From Paenibacillus sp. JNUCC-31 (lineage in GTDB: Bacteria; Bacillota; Bacilli; Paenibacillales; Paenibacillaceae): a stretch of 64,000 nucleotides of DNA. The translations under genes were made by a program, and so were the position numbers. The notes under the pieces are model-generated. The model did not search any database. It was not told the origin of the DNA and saw only the letters and a list, made by a program, of their open reading frames with translations. Below are positions 25,985 to 35,555 of this stretch, one piece after another; position 1 is the stretch's first letter; the number at the start of each line of letters is the position of its first letter. Where the stretch lies: NCBI RefSeq assembly GCF_014844075.1, contig NZ_CP062165.1:6138001-6202000 (forward strand), read 5' to 3'.

Positions 25985-26983
25985 ATGGTGGATGTATTAT
26001 CACAAAATGAGATTGACGCCCTATTAGCAGCCCTATCCTCTGGTGAGATGGATGCTGAGGAATTGAAGAAGGAAGAAACTCAGAAGAAAATTAGATCGTA
26101 CGATTTTAAGCGGGCAGTTCGATTTTCCAAAGATCATATTCGTAGCTTGACCCGTATTCACGAAAACTTTGCACGCTTTCTCACCACTTATTTTTCAGCC
26201 CAACTGCGGACGTTCGTTCAGATCAATGTCGTTCAGGTTGAACAGTTGCCTTATGACGAGTTTATCCGCTCTATTCCGAAGATGACGATATTGAACATAT
26301 TTGAGGCGGAGCCATTACAGGGACGGATGGTGATGGAGGTTCATCCCAACGTGGGGTACGCAATGCTGGACCGCCTGTTGGGCGGAACGGGGAATGCACC
26401 AACAAAGATCGCATCGATGACGGAAATAGAGACGACGATTATGGAGCGGATTTTCAGCCGAGCGTTTGAGAGTTTGCAGGAAGCATGGAAGACAGTGTTG
26501 GATATTTCTCCAAGGATGGAAGCGCTGGAGACCAATCCGCAATTTATGCAGATTGTATCACCCAATGAGACCATTGCTCTGATCTCGCTGAGTACCAAAA
26601 TCGGTGACACCACAGGCATGATCAATTTGTGTATCCCGCATGTCGTTCTTGAACCTATTATGTCCCGCTTGTCGACTCATCAGTGGTTTGTTTCGGAGAA
26701 AAAGACAAGAGCTCCAGAAGAGTACGATGCTCTCAGAGAACGAGTGAACAAAGCCAAACTGCCTGTCGTTGCGGAATTGGGAGAATCCAGGATATCGATT
26801 GCTGAATTTCTGGGTCTGTCTATTGGCGATGTTATCACGTTGAACAAACCGGTTGATGAGGGGTTGTCCATTAAAGTGGGCGATAGGCTGAAGTATATGG
26901 GGAGCCCGGGAACGATTAAAGATCGTGTGGCTGTGCAAATAGACGAGATTGTCACCGAAGGAGTTGAAGAATTTGACGAGTAA
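25985..26983 (+). CDS. fliM: Flagellar motor switch protein FliM
   Basis: 332 residues. FliM receives phosphorylated CheY and forms the C-ring wall. The N-terminal CheY-binding peptide is LSQNEIDALLAAL (residues ~5-17). The middle CheC-like domain includes FLTTYFSAQLRTFVQINVVQVEQLPYDEF, and the C-terminal SpoA/FliN-type domain has AELGESRISIAEFLGLSIGDVITL. A ribosome site AAGGGGGTGAG precedes the ATG. fliY begins inside its 3' end. Confidence 0.97.
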   Translation: MVDVLSQNEIDALLAALSSGEMDAEELKKEETQKKIRSYDFKRAVRFSKDHIRSLTRIHENFARFLTTYFSAQLRTFVQINVVQVEQLPYDEFIRSIPKMTILNIFEAEPLQGRMVMEVHPNVGYAMLDRLLGGTGNAPTKIASMTEIETTIMERIFSRAFESLQEAWKTVLDISPRMEALETNPQFMQIVSPNETIALISLSTKIGDTTGMINLCIPHVVLEPIMSRLSTHQWFVSEKKTRAPEEYDALRERVNKAKLPVVAELGESRISIAEFLGLSIGDVITLNKPVDEGLSIKVGDRLKYMGSPGTIKDRVAVQIDEIVTEGVEEFDE

Positions 26984-28259
26984 GGATTATTTATCCCAGG
27001 AAGAAATCGATGCTTTGCTCCGGCAATCGGAATCGATGAATAGTACAGAACCAGCAGAGAAAACGGTTGATGATTTTTTGACTGAGCTGGAACAGGATGC
27101 TTTGGGTGAGATTGGTAACATTACATTTGGTAGCGCAGCGACAGCTTTGTCCACGCTATTGGGCCTAAAAGTAGATATTACAACCCCTAAGGTTTCCATC
27201 ATCAGCCGGACACAGTTTGAAGAAGCGTTTCCCAAGCCCCATGTTGCAGTTCATGTGAATTATGTGGATGGATTTGAAGGGATTAACTCGCTAGTAATCA
27301 AGAAGCGCGATGCTCAAGTCATAGCCGATCTAATGCTTGGTGGAGAAGGAAACCCAGTCGATGAAGAACTGAACGAAATCCATATTAGTGCAGTGCAGGA
27401 AGCAATGAACCAGATGATGGGTTCTTCTGCTACATCCATGTCCACGATCTTTAACCGTTTTGTGAATATTTCTCCTCCGGGAATTGATATTCTCAACATG
27501 GAAAGTGGTGAGGGGGTCAGTAACCTTCCAGATGATGAGACGCTGATCCAAGTATCATTCCGTCTATTGATTGGTGATCTGATAGATTCCAATCTGATGC
27601 AGCTCCTACCAGTGCATTTTGCCAAAGAGATGGTAGAGATGTTGATCGGGGGCGCCCAGGAGTCTACAGCGAATGCACCAGTTGTGTCAACACCTGAGCC
27701 AGCACCTGTAGCACCGCCAGCAGCAGCAACACCACAACCACCGGTTGCACATGAGCAACCTCCGGTTCAGCAGCAGATGCCGCCACAACCTTCACAGCCG
27801 CCTGCTCAGGACTATAACGGATATGGCCAGGCTCCGATGGGAATGCCTCAAGGGATGCCGCCACAACAGCCTTATGGCATGCCTCCGCAGCAACCTTATG
27901 GTGTACCACAGCATTACGGCGGTGTACCGAATAGGAATGTAAACGTACAACCGGTTCAGTTCGCCAATTTACAAAATGGGGCGTTCGGTCAGGTGGACGA
28001 AAACAATTTGAATTTATTGATGGACATTCCCCTTAAAGTCACCGTAGAATTAGGGAGGACCCAGAAGCAAATTAAGGATATTTTAGAACTGTCACAAGGT
28101 TCAATTGTCGAACTGGACAAACTGGCTGGTGAACCTGTCGATATTTTGGTAAATAACAAGTTGATTGCCAAAGGTGAGGTTGTCGTAATCGACGAAAACT
28201 TTGGTGTTAGAGTTATAGATATCGTAAGCCAATGGGACCGAATTCAGAAATTACAATAA
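26973..28259 (+). CDS. fliY: Flagellar motor switch phosphatase FliY
   Basis: 428 residues. FliY dephosphorylates CheY and carries the FliN part of the C-ring. N-terminal CheY-binding peptide LSQEEIDALLRQSESM; two CheC-type active-site helices (EQDALGEIGNITFGSAATAL and ISAVQEAMNQMMGSSATSM); a Pro/Gln/Met-rich linker around residues 230-330; a C-terminal SpoA domain (LMDIPLKVTVELGRTQKQIKDIL). The TTG at 26973 is preferred because AAGGAG (26958-26963) is 9 nt upstream. The TTG at 26949 lacks a site. It overlaps fliM by 11 bp. Confidence 0.95.
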   Translation: MTSKDYLSQEEIDALLRQSESMNSTEPAEKTVDDFLTELEQDALGEIGNITFGSAATALSTLLGLKVDITTPKVSIISRTQFEEAFPKPHVAVHVNYVDGFEGINSLVIKKRDAQVIADLMLGGEGNPVDEELNEIHISAVQEAMNQMMGSSATSMSTIFNRFVNISPPGIDILNMESGEGVSNLPDDETLIQVSFRLLIGDLIDSNLMQLLPVHFAKEMVEMLIGGAQESTANAPVVSTPEPAPVAPPAAATPQPPVAHEQPPVQQQMPPQPSQPPAQDYNGYGQAPMGMPQGMPPQQPYGMPPQQPYGVPQHYGGVPNRNVNVQPVQFANLQNGAFGQVDENNLNLLMDIPLKVTVELGRTQKQIKDILELSQGSIVELDKLAGEPVDILVNNKLIAKGEVVVIDENFGVRVIDIVSQWDRIQKLQ

Positions 28260-28287
28260 GCACAATTTAGGGAGGACTTGAATCAAG

Positions 28288-28653
28288 ATGGCAAACCGAA
28301 TTTTAGTCGTGGACGACGCTGCATTTATGAGAATGATGATCCGGGACATTTTGTCCAAAAACGGATACGAGGTCGTTGGCGAAGCACAGGATGGATCACA
28401 AGCAATTGAGAAGTTTAAGGAGCTTCGTCCTGATCTGATTACAATGGATATTACCATGCCTGAGATGGATGGTATTGCAGCATTGAAAGAAATTAAAAAA
28501 ATTGATGCTAACGCTAAAGTGATTATGTGCTCTGCAATGGGCCAACAAGCGATGGTTATTGATGCAATCCAGGCCGGAGCTAAAGATTTCATCGTGAAGC
28601 CGTTCCAATCTGACCGGGTTATCGAAGCAATCAGCAAAACGCTGGGCGTTTAA
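28288..28653 (+). CDS. cheY: Chemotaxis response regulator CheY
   Basis: 121 residues, a single receiver domain with no output domain. Acidic pair VVDDAAFMRMM (residues 8-10), phospho-acceptor Asp54 in ITMDITMPEMDG, the conserved Ser/Thr in MCSAMGQQ, and Lys in IVKPFQ. In the Bacillus-type system CheY-P bound to FliM promotes smooth swimming. The gene lies between its motor target fliY and the export genes, as in Bacillus. The start follows GGGAGGAC. Confidence 0.97.
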   Translation: MANRILVVDDAAFMRMMIRDILSKNGYEVVGEAQDGSQAIEKFKELRPDLITMDITMPEMDGIAALKEIKKIDANAKVIMCSAMGQQAMVIDAIQAGAKDFIVKPFQSDRVIEAISKTLGV

Positions 28654-28658
28654 GAGAC

Positions 28659-29201
28659 ATGATGATGGCTCAGGATAAGATTCCAGAAGGTGTGGACACG
28701 GGAGTCAATTATTATTTTCAGCTTGTATGGGTGATTGTTGTCCTGGCCGTCATACTGGTTCTTATAGTCTATCTGATTCGTTTTCTAAACAAACGGAATC
28801 AGCGATGGTTCCGGAACGGCACAATTCGCATTCTGGGTGGGGTCGGACTGGGACCAAACAAGTCGCTGCAAATTATAGAAATTGGCGGTAGCGTTTATCT
28901 ACTCGGTGTGGGCGATGACATACAGCTGGTGGATAAGGTTTCGGATCTTGAAGAGGCACAGCGAATCATTGATTCATTTGAACGGGATGCGTCAGCACAA
29001 CAGGGGAGTCTTTCGCCTCTCATTGCAAAGTTGGCAGCTCGCTTGCGCAAAGATGAACCGCCCCGGGAAATGGAACTTGAGGATACAACCTCTTTTCACG
29101 AACTGTTTGAATCCAAGCTTCGGCAGATGCCTAACCGTAAAGAGAAGATGGAGAAGGTCCTGGAAGAAGACAATACTACAGATCGGTCGAGGGATTCATG
29201 A
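28659..29201 (+). CDS. fliO: Flagellar biosynthesis protein FliO (FliZ)
   Basis: 180 residues. FliO assists assembly of the FliP ring in the export gate. It has one membrane helix (YFQLVWVIVVLAVILVLIVYLI, residues ~19-40) followed by a short FliO-type domain (TIRILGGVGLGPNKSLQIIEIGGSVYLLGVGDD) and a charged, helical cytoplasmic tail. Three ATGs in a row start the gene (28659, 28662, 28665), with only a weak purine stretch upstream, so the exact start is uncertain. It overlaps fliP by 4 bp. Confidence 0.9.
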   Translation: MMMAQDKIPEGVDTGVNYYFQLVWVIVVLAVILVLIVYLIRFLNKRNQRWFRNGTIRILGGVGLGPNKSLQIIEIGGSVYLLGVGDDIQLVDKVSDLEEAQRIIDSFERDASAQQGSLSPLIAKLAARLRKDEPPREMELEDTTSFHELFESKLRQMPNRKEKMEKVLEEDNTTDRSRDS

Positions 29202-29953
29202 AGAAAAAGATTTGGTTAGCGTGTTTTTTCATAGGACTCATCAGTCTGGCATCCGTTACTGGTGCCTTTGCCGAACCGATTCCGAATATTGATATTCAAA
29301 TTGGAAACGGGGATGGGGGCACACCAAGTACGAGCTCACTATCCATTATCCTATTGATCACGGTACTTAGTATAGCGCCAGCTTTGCTGGTACTGATGAC
29401 CAGTTTTACCCGGATTGTTATCGTTCTCGGTTTTGTGCGGACATCCTTGGGTACGCAGCAAATGCCACCCAATCAGGTCCTGGTCGGATTGGCACTTTTT
29501 CTAACACTTTTTATCATGTCGCCAACATTGTCCTCCATTAATCAAGTAGCGCTTCAGCCCTACCTTAAAGGAGACATCACACAAACCGAAGCGTTGGAAA
29601 AAGCAGCAGATCCCATGAAGAAGTTTATGTTCTCTCATACTAGGGAGAAAGACCTACTTCTTTTTATGAAGTACAATCAAACCGAAAAGCCTAGCACATA
29701 CCAGGATATTCCTATCACTGTGATGGTACCGGCATATGCAATCAGTGAGTTGAAGACAGCATTTCAGATGGGCTTTATGATTTTTATTCCATTTCTGGTT
29801 ATAGACATTGTGGTCGCGAGTACACTCATGGCTATGGGGATGATGATGCTTCCGCCAGTCATGATCTCATTACCTTTCAAAATACTACTATTTGTACTTG
29901 TCGATGGCTGGTATCTGGTCGTGAAGTCACTGTTGCTGAGTTTTAACACTTGA
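29198..29953 (+). CDS. fliP: Flagellar export gate protein FliP
   Basis: 251 residues. FliP forms the pentameric core of the FliPQR export gate. There is a cleavable signal sequence at the N-terminus (KKKIWLACFFIGLISL...GAFA, about 25 residues), then four membrane segments. Family motifs include ALLVLMTSFTRIVIVLGFVR, GTQQMPPNQVLVGLALFLT, MVPAYAISELKTAFQMGF and MMLPPVMISLPFKILLFVL. It overlaps fliO by 4 bp; fliQ follows after 25 bp. Confidence 0.97.
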   Translation: MKKKIWLACFFIGLISLASVTGAFAEPIPNIDIQIGNGDGGTPSTSSLSIILLITVLSIAPALLVLMTSFTRIVIVLGFVRTSLGTQQMPPNQVLVGLALFLTLFIMSPTLSSINQVALQPYLKGDITQTEALEKAADPMKKFMFSHTREKDLLLFMKYNQTEKPSTYQDIPITVMVPAYAISELKTAFQMGFMIFIPFLVIDIVVASTLMAMGMMMLPPVMISLPFKILLFVLVDGWYLVVKSLLLSFNT

Positions 29954-29978
29954 GCCGGAATATTAAAGGAGGACGGTC

Positions 29979-30248
29979 ATGACTTCGGAGTTTATTATCG
30001 GTCTGGCCGGGAAAGCAGTGTATACTTCACTGTTGGCCAGCGCACCCATGCTTATTCTAGCTCTGGTTGTAGGACTCATAATCAGTGTGTTTCAGGCAAC
30101 AACTCAAATTCAGGAGCAAACACTGGCCTTTGTACCTAAAATCATTGCCGTTCTTCTGGCAGTACTGTTGTTTGGGCCCTGGATATTGAATATACTGGTC
30201 GATTTCACGTATAACATTCTCGATAATTTATACAGATACATAGGGTAG
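29979..30248 (+). CDS. fliQ: Flagellar export gate protein FliQ
   Basis: 89 residues, two membrane helices. Signature AVYTSLLASAPMLILALVVG then SVFQATTQIQEQTLAFVPKI and a second helix. FliQ packs around FliP in the export gate. The ribosome site AAAGGAGGA lies before the ATG. fliR starts 10 bp after the stop. Confidence 0.96.
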   Translation: MTSEFIIGLAGKAVYTSLLASAPMLILALVVGLIISVFQATTQIQEQTLAFVPKIIAVLLAVLLFGPWILNILVDFTYNILDNLYRYIG

Positions 30249-30258
30249 GCTTTTGCAG

Positions 30259-31047
30259 ATGGAGACATTATTGCAAAGTTTTCCTGTCGCTCTGCTTATG
30301 TTTTGTCGAATAGCATCATTTTTTGTAACTGCGCCTATCTTCTCGGCTCGGAATGTGCCGAATTCTCTTAAAGTCGGTTTATCGGCATTTGTAACATTGA
30401 CTGTATATATGGTATATGGCATAAACCAGGTCGTTCCTACAGATCTGAGCTATATCCTGCTGATCATCCGGGAAATATTAATCGGTTTGCTGCTCGGCTT
30501 TGTAGCCTATCTGATAATGACCGCAGTTCAGACAGCCGGAACATTTATTGATCTTCAGATTGGTTTTGGTATGGCCAATGTATATGATCCGATGACTGGT
30601 GCCTCTGCACCGCTTACAGGTAACTTCAAATATGCTTTTGCTGTGCTGCTCTTTCTGACAATGAACGGACATCATTATCTGCTTGATGCCATTGTATACA
30701 GTTATCGCTGGATTCCGTTGTCGAATGCATTTTTTCTGCGATTGGCGGATGGGAGTATTGCTGAATTTTTGGTGCGTACATTGGGTGAATCTTTTATGTT
30801 GGCTTTTCAGATGTCTGCACCGATTGTAGTTGCCTTATTTTTGACGGATGTTGGATTGGGATTCTTGGCGAAGACAGCTCCACAATTCAATGTCTTTGCC
30901 GTCGGAATGCCGCTTAAGGTACTTGTTGGGCTTGCTATTTTGCTTTTGCTGGTTCCCAGTTTCGCCTTTGTGTTTAGTCAATTGTTCGAAGTGATGTTCA
31001 GATCCATGGAAAAATTGCTTGGGACCATTGGACAAAGGCCGGGCTGA
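30259..31047 (+). CDS. fliR: Flagellar export gate protein FliR
   Basis: 262 residues with about six membrane segments. FliR completes the FliPQR gate. Motifs include FCRIASFFVTAPIFSARNVP, EILIGLLLGFVAYLIMTAVQ, TFIDLQIGFGMANVYDPMTG and APIVVALFLTDVGLGFLAKTAPQFNVF. The ATG at 30259 is chosen over the TTG at 30253 because GGGTAGG (30243-30249) has better spacing to it. flhB follows after 23 bp. Confidence 0.96.
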   Translation: METLLQSFPVALLMFCRIASFFVTAPIFSARNVPNSLKVGLSAFVTLTVYMVYGINQVVPTDLSYILLIIREILIGLLLGFVAYLIMTAVQTAGTFIDLQIGFGMANVYDPMTGASAPLTGNFKYAFAVLLFLTMNGHHYLLDAIVYSYRWIPLSNAFFLRLADGSIAEFLVRTLGESFMLAFQMSAPIVVALFLTDVGLGFLAKTAPQFNVFAVGMPLKVLVGLAILLLLVPSFAFVFSQLFEVMFRSMEKLLGTIGQRPG

Positions 31048-31070
31048 GTGAAACGGAGGACAAGATTCAA

Positions 31071-32153
31071 ATGAAATATCAACTCGACCTCCAGATGTTC
31101 GCAGGGGAAAAGACAGAGAAGGCTACACCGAAAAAGAGACAGGATACGCGAAAAAAAGGACAGGTTGTCAAAAGTATGGAGCTGTCCGGTGCATCCATTC
31201 TGCTATTCACATTTTTGATTATGATGATGTTCAGTGACTTTTATAAAGAACGAATGGTTCGACTGTTTACAGATATCTTCATTAATCGGCTGAGTATGGA
31301 GGTCACCGGGGAGAACGTTGTGGCATTAATGATGCGTTATGGCATCGAAGTGATGCTGTTGTTAGCTCCTGTTTTGCTCGGTGCGGCACTTGTTGCATTA
31401 ATCGTCAATTACATGCAGGTTGGCTTTCTGCTTGTGGGAGAGGGTTTGAAGCCGAAACTGGAAAAGTTGGATCCGATCAAAGGGTTTAAAAACATTTTTT
31501 CACTTCGCTCGTTGGTGGAGTTTGCTAAATCCATTATGAAAATGTCGATTATTGGATACCTCGTTTATAGCACAATTCGAGGAGCACAGTCTGATATAGC
31601 AGCTCTGTCTCATTTTTCACTGGATGCCATATTGCACTTTGCAGCTTCGCTGACATTGAATTTGGGCATCAAGATCGCGGTAGCTCTGTTGGTGCTTGCT
31701 GTACTTGATTATATGTATCAGAAGTACGATTACGAGAAAAACATCCGTATGTCCAAGCAAGACATCAAGGACGAATACAAAAAAATGGAAGGTGACCCGC
31801 TGATTAAAGGCAAGATCAGGGAGCGTCAGCGTCGTATGGCTGTTCAGCGGATGATGCAGGAAGTTCCCAAAGCGGATGTAATCATTACGAACCCGACACA
31901 CTTTGCCGTTGCGCTTAAGTATGAAGGGTCCGAGATGGAAGCACCGCAGATTATAGCCAAAGGTCAGGATTATGTTGCCTTGCGTATTAAGGAAATTGCC
32001 AAAGAGCACGGTGTCATTACGATGGAAAACAAGCCGCTGGCACGGGCATTGTTCCAGAGAGCCGAGATTGGCGACGCCATACCGGCTGATTTGTTTCAAG
32101 CGGTAGCTGAAGTGCTGGCTTATGTATATAAATTAAAGGGCAGAACGAAATAA
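31071..32153 (+). CDS. flhB: Flagellar export specificity switch protein FlhB
   Basis: 360 residues: four membrane segments and a C-terminal cytoplasmic domain that cleaves itself. The cleavage motif NPTH is intact (ITNPTHFAVALKY). N-terminal family motif EKTEKATPKKRQDTRKKGQV; the linker helix KQDIKDEYKKMEGDP and RQRRMAVQRMMQEVPKADV precede the cleavage site. FlhB changes export from rod/hook to filament proteins after contact with FliK. It starts after CGGAGGACAAG. Confidence 0.97.
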   Translation: MKYQLDLQMFAGEKTEKATPKKRQDTRKKGQVVKSMELSGASILLFTFLIMMMFSDFYKERMVRLFTDIFINRLSMEVTGENVVALMMRYGIEVMLLLAPVLLGAALVALIVNYMQVGFLLVGEGLKPKLEKLDPIKGFKNIFSLRSLVEFAKSIMKMSIIGYLVYSTIRGAQSDIAALSHFSLDAILHFAASLTLNLGIKIAVALLVLAVLDYMYQKYDYEKNIRMSKQDIKDEYKKMEGDPLIKGKIRERQRRMAVQRMMQEVPKADVIITNPTHFAVALKYEGSEMEAPQIIAKGQDYVALRIKEIAKEHGVITMENKPLARALFQRAEIGDAIPADLFQAVAEVLAYVYKLKGRTK

Positions 32154-32178
32154 CAAGGGATCGGAGGCCGTACATTCA

Positions 32179-34212
32179 TTGAAAACAAAAGATATTGCTG
32201 TCCTTGCGGGTATCATCGGCATCGTGTTGATGATGATTCTCCCGATCCCAACCTGGTTGTTGGACATGCTGCTCGTCATCAATATTTCACTTGCACTGAT
32301 GATACTGCTTGTTGCAATGAACAGCAAAGAAGCATTGCAATTTTCCATCTTTCCTGCATTATTGCTGATCACGACGTTGTTTCGATTAGCACTAAACATA
32401 TCGACAACGAAACTGATTCTGGGACAAGGAAATGCAGGATCTGTTGTGGCCACCTTTGGTAGCTGGATTGCCGGTGGGCAGATTGCAATCGGATTTATTG
32501 TGTTCCTGATTCTCGTCGTTGTTCAATTTATCGTTATAACAAAGGGTTCTGAGCGTGTAGCTGAAGTAGCCGCACGATTCACCCTTGATGCGATGCCTGG
32601 TAAACAGATGAGTATCGACGCCGATTTGAATGCTGGTCTGATTAATGAGCAGCAGGCGCGTGAACGTCGTTCCAAAATTGAACGTGAAGCAGATTTTTAC
32701 GGAGCCATGGACGGTGCGAGTAAGTTTGTAAAAGGAGACGCTATAGCGAGTATCATTATTCTCCTAATCAATCTGGTTGGCGGCTTTATTATCGGAATGA
32801 CAGTTCATGGTCTTGCTTTTGCCGATGCGCTGTCCACCTATTCCGTGTTAACCATCGGGGATGGATTAGTAAGCCAGATTCCTGCACTCCTCATATCTAC
32901 AGCAGCAGGTCTTATTGTAACAAGAGCATCATCGGAAGGGAATTTGGCCGATGACATTACGGGGCAATTGTTTACATACCCGATGCTCCTTTATATTGTA
33001 GCTTTTGTAATAGCAATGCTTGGATTTTTCACACCGATCCATGTCATTACAACGTTGCCCCTTGCAGGTGTGCTGGCCTTTTCTGGGTGGAGGATGCAGA
33101 ACAACCTGAATCAGAAGCAAGTGGCAGAGGAACAGATGGAAGAGGAGCAGCAGATTGAAGAAGTGAGAAGTCCAGAGAGTGTAATTAATCTGTTACAAGT
33201 TGACCCTATTGAGTTTGAATTTGGTTATGGTTTAATTCCTCTGGCTGACAATCAGCAGGGCGGAGACTTATTGGATCGGATCATTATGATCCGCAGACAG
33301 TGCGCTCTTGAACTGGGGTTAGTTGTCCCAGTTATCCGAATTCGGGATAACATCCAATTAAGACCGAATGAATATGTCATCAAAATCAAGGGTAATGTTG
33401 TTGGTGGCGGGGAACTGTTGTTAAATCATTATCTGGCCATGAGCCCAGGATATGAAGAAGAATCAGTTACAGGGATCGAAACGACAGAGCCAGCTTTTGG
33501 ACTTCCTGCCTTATGGATTGACGAGGTAACCAAAGATAGAGCTGAACTTGCAGGATATACGGTCGTCGATCCGCCTTCCGTTGTAGCAACGCATCTGACT
33601 GAATTGATTAAGAAGCATGCCCATGAGTTACTTGGCAGACAAGAAACCAAAGCACTTGTGGATAATCTCAGAGAGAACTATGCGGCGCTTGTGGATGAAC
33701 TGATCCCTTCTGTTCTGTCCATCGGTGATATACAGAAAGTGTTGGCCAAGCTGTTGCGTGAGAAAGTTTCCATTCGTGATATGGTTACTATCTTTGAGAC
33801 ATTGGCTGACTACGGAACGTATACCAAGGACCCCGATGTACTGACGGAATACGTGAGACAATCCCTGTCTCGTCAGATTACCCAGCAGTTCTCCCAAAAA
33901 GGTGAGACACTTAGAGTGATTACTGTTGGACCAGGGCTGGAGAAGAAGATCGCTGAGAGTGTGCAGCAATCTGATCAAGGAAGTTATCTTGCACTGGACC
34001 CAGCTTCAACACAAAGTGTATATCAAAAATTGACTGAACAGGTCAACCGACTGATTCAGTCGGGCCAACAGCCTGTTGTATTAACTTCTCCAACCATTCG
34101 TATGTATCTGCGTCAGGTGATTGAACGTACCATGCAGGATATACCAGTGCTTTCCTATAGTGAGTTGGAACCGAATGTTGAAATCCAAAGTGTCGGGGTG
34201 GTGAACTTATGA
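32179..34212 (+). CDS. flhA: Flagellar export gate protein FlhA
   Basis: 677 residues. FlhA forms a nonameric ring whose cytoplasmic domain docks chaperone-substrate complexes. The N-terminal half has about eight membrane segments and the FHIPEP signature region RFTLDAMPGKQMSIDADLNAG. The C-terminal half is cytoplasmic and well conserved (IRIRDNIQLRPNEYVIKIKG, VATHLTELIKKHAHELLGRQE, PVVLTSPTIRMYLRQVIER). It starts with TTG at 32179, 11 nt after GGAGG. Its stop overlaps flhF by 4 bp. Confidence 0.97.
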   Translation: MKTKDIAVLAGIIGIVLMMILPIPTWLLDMLLVINISLALMILLVAMNSKEALQFSIFPALLLITTLFRLALNISTTKLILGQGNAGSVVATFGSWIAGGQIAIGFIVFLILVVVQFIVITKGSERVAEVAARFTLDAMPGKQMSIDADLNAGLINEQQARERRSKIEREADFYGAMDGASKFVKGDAIASIIILLINLVGGFIIGMTVHGLAFADALSTYSVLTIGDGLVSQIPALLISTAAGLIVTRASSEGNLADDITGQLFTYPMLLYIVAFVIAMLGFFTPIHVITTLPLAGVLAFSGWRMQNNLNQKQVAEEQMEEEQQIEEVRSPESVINLLQVDPIEFEFGYGLIPLADNQQGGDLLDRIIMIRRQCALELGLVVPVIRIRDNIQLRPNEYVIKIKGNVVGGGELLLNHYLAMSPGYEEESVTGIETTEPAFGLPALWIDEVTKDRAELAGYTVVDPPSVVATHLTELIKKHAHELLGRQETKALVDNLRENYAALVDELIPSVLSIGDIQKVLAKLLREKVSIRDMVTIFETLADYGTYTKDPDVLTEYVRQSLSRQITQQFSQKGETLRVITVGPGLEKKIAESVQQSDQGSYLALDPASTQSVYQKLTEQVNRLIQSGQQPVVLTSPTIRMYLRQVIERTMQDIPVLSYSELEPNVEIQSVGVVNL

Positions 34213-35555
34213 GAGTAAAACAATACGTTGTTGAGACCATGCCCGAAGCTATGCTTCAAATTCGCAAAGACCTGGGAAGTGATGCCGTCATTCTGTCCAC
34301 CAAGGAAATTAAGGTGGGCGGTATGTTGGGAATGTTCCGCAAAAAAAGGATTGAAGTTGTCGCAGCAGTGGACAAGGAAGAAAAGAAACAACCAACGAAG
34401 CAAGTGCAAAACCAATTTACTCCGGTCCCTCGCGCTTTTGTTCCTGAAGCCTATCGACAAACGGCTCGTTCGTTTGTCGCTGCTTCTGACGATTCGGTTG
34501 AGAATATCGCTGATAAAAAAGTGCAAGAGGAACCTAAGGATGCCTCAGCCGTGTCTGAATTAAGTAAAATCAGTTCAGACACGAGCAACGGCATGTCTTC
34601 TTCGAGCTTCGAGCATAAACCGCGACCGCAAGGGGCGGATTTTTCGGGTTCATCTGCCGCGGGGCAGCAAGGGGCCAATTCGCAACAAGAGCAGCTGATG
34701 TCTGAACTTCAGGACCTCAAATTGATGATGACCAAGCTATCCAGACAAGGCGCTTCCACTGACCCATTACCCGAAGAGTTTCATGTGCTGAGACAACGGT
34801 TGACAGAACAGGACGTATGGACAGAAGTGTGGGAATCCTGGTTTGATGCTGTCCAGATGCAATTCTCTGAACAAGGGTTAAACGAAGTAGAAGCATATCA
34901 AGCAATTCAGCGCGAAATATCACATTTTTTGGAACAACGGATTGAGGCAGGCATTATGCCGACCACACGTATTGTGTATGTTGCAGGTCCTACCGGGGTG
35001 GGTAAAACAACAACCATTGCCAAGCTGGCTGCTGAACAGATGTTCAACAAGCAGCGCAAGGTAGGGTTTATAACCTCAGATACGTATCGTATATCTGCGG
35101 TAGAACAACTTAGAACCTACGCATCCATCTTAAATGTACCGCTTGAGGTCGTACAATCCCCTGGGGACACACAACGTGCAATTTCCCGGCTTCAGGAATG
35201 TGATCTGATCTTCATGGATACCGCCGGAAGAAACTACAGGAACGAATTACTTGTTTCAGAATTGCAAAGCCTGCTTGCTCCTGTTGAAAATAGTGAAACC
35301 TTTTTGGTCTTGAGCATGACCTCCAAAAGTGCCGATATGATTCAAATTACCGAACATTTCAGCAAGTATGGACTGGACAAGGTGATTTTCACGAAGATGG
35401 ATGAGACAGGAAGTTGTGGTCCGATGTTTAACTTATTACATCGTTTTCCACTCAAGCTTGCTTATGTGGCTAATGGACAAAATGTGCCGGATGATCTTCT
35501 TAAGCCTGATGCAGAATCATTGACCAGACAGTTACTGGGAGAATATGCACAATGA
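34209..35555 (+). CDS. flhF: Flagellar biosynthesis SRP-type GTPase FlhF
   Basis: 448 residues. This third SRP-GTPase sets flagellar site and number with FlhG. The N-terminal B-domain includes MRVKQYVVETMPEAMLQIRKDLG. A low-complexity, Ser/Gln/Asp-rich stretch (~residues 58-165) separates it from the NG domain with P-loop [10 protein letters not shown] from residue 260, SDTYRISAVEQLRTYASIL, FMDTAGR and TKMDETGSCG. It overlaps flhA at its start and flhG at its end by 4 bp each, typical of translational coupling. Confidence 0.96.
   Translation: MRVKQYVVETMPEAMLQIRKDLGSDAVILSTKEIKVGGMLGMFRKKRIEVVAAVDKEEKKQPTKQVQNQFTPVPRAFVPEAYRQTARSFVAASDDSVENIADKKVQEEPKDASAVSELSKISSDTSNGMSSSSFEHKPRPQGADFSGSSAAGQQGANSQQEQLMSELQDLKLMMTKLSRQGASTDPLPEEFHVLRQRLTEQDVWTEVWESWFDAVQMQFSEQGLNEVEAYQAIQREISHFLEQRIEAGIMPTTRIVYVAGPTGVGKTTTIAKLAAEQMFNKQRKVGFITSDTYRISAVEQLRTYASILNVPLEVVQSPGDTQRAISRLQECDLIFMDTAGRNYRNELLVSELQSLLAPVENSETFLVLSMTSKSADMIQITEHFSKYGLDKVIFTKMDETGSCGPMFNLLHRFPLKLAYVANGQNVPDDLLKPDAESLTRQLLGEYAQ

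Noticed and set aside
30301-30314. Second Spo0A core TGTCGAA within fliR
   Set aside because: Only the 7-base core and part of the left flank match, inside coding sequence; such cores are expected several times by chance in 64 kb.
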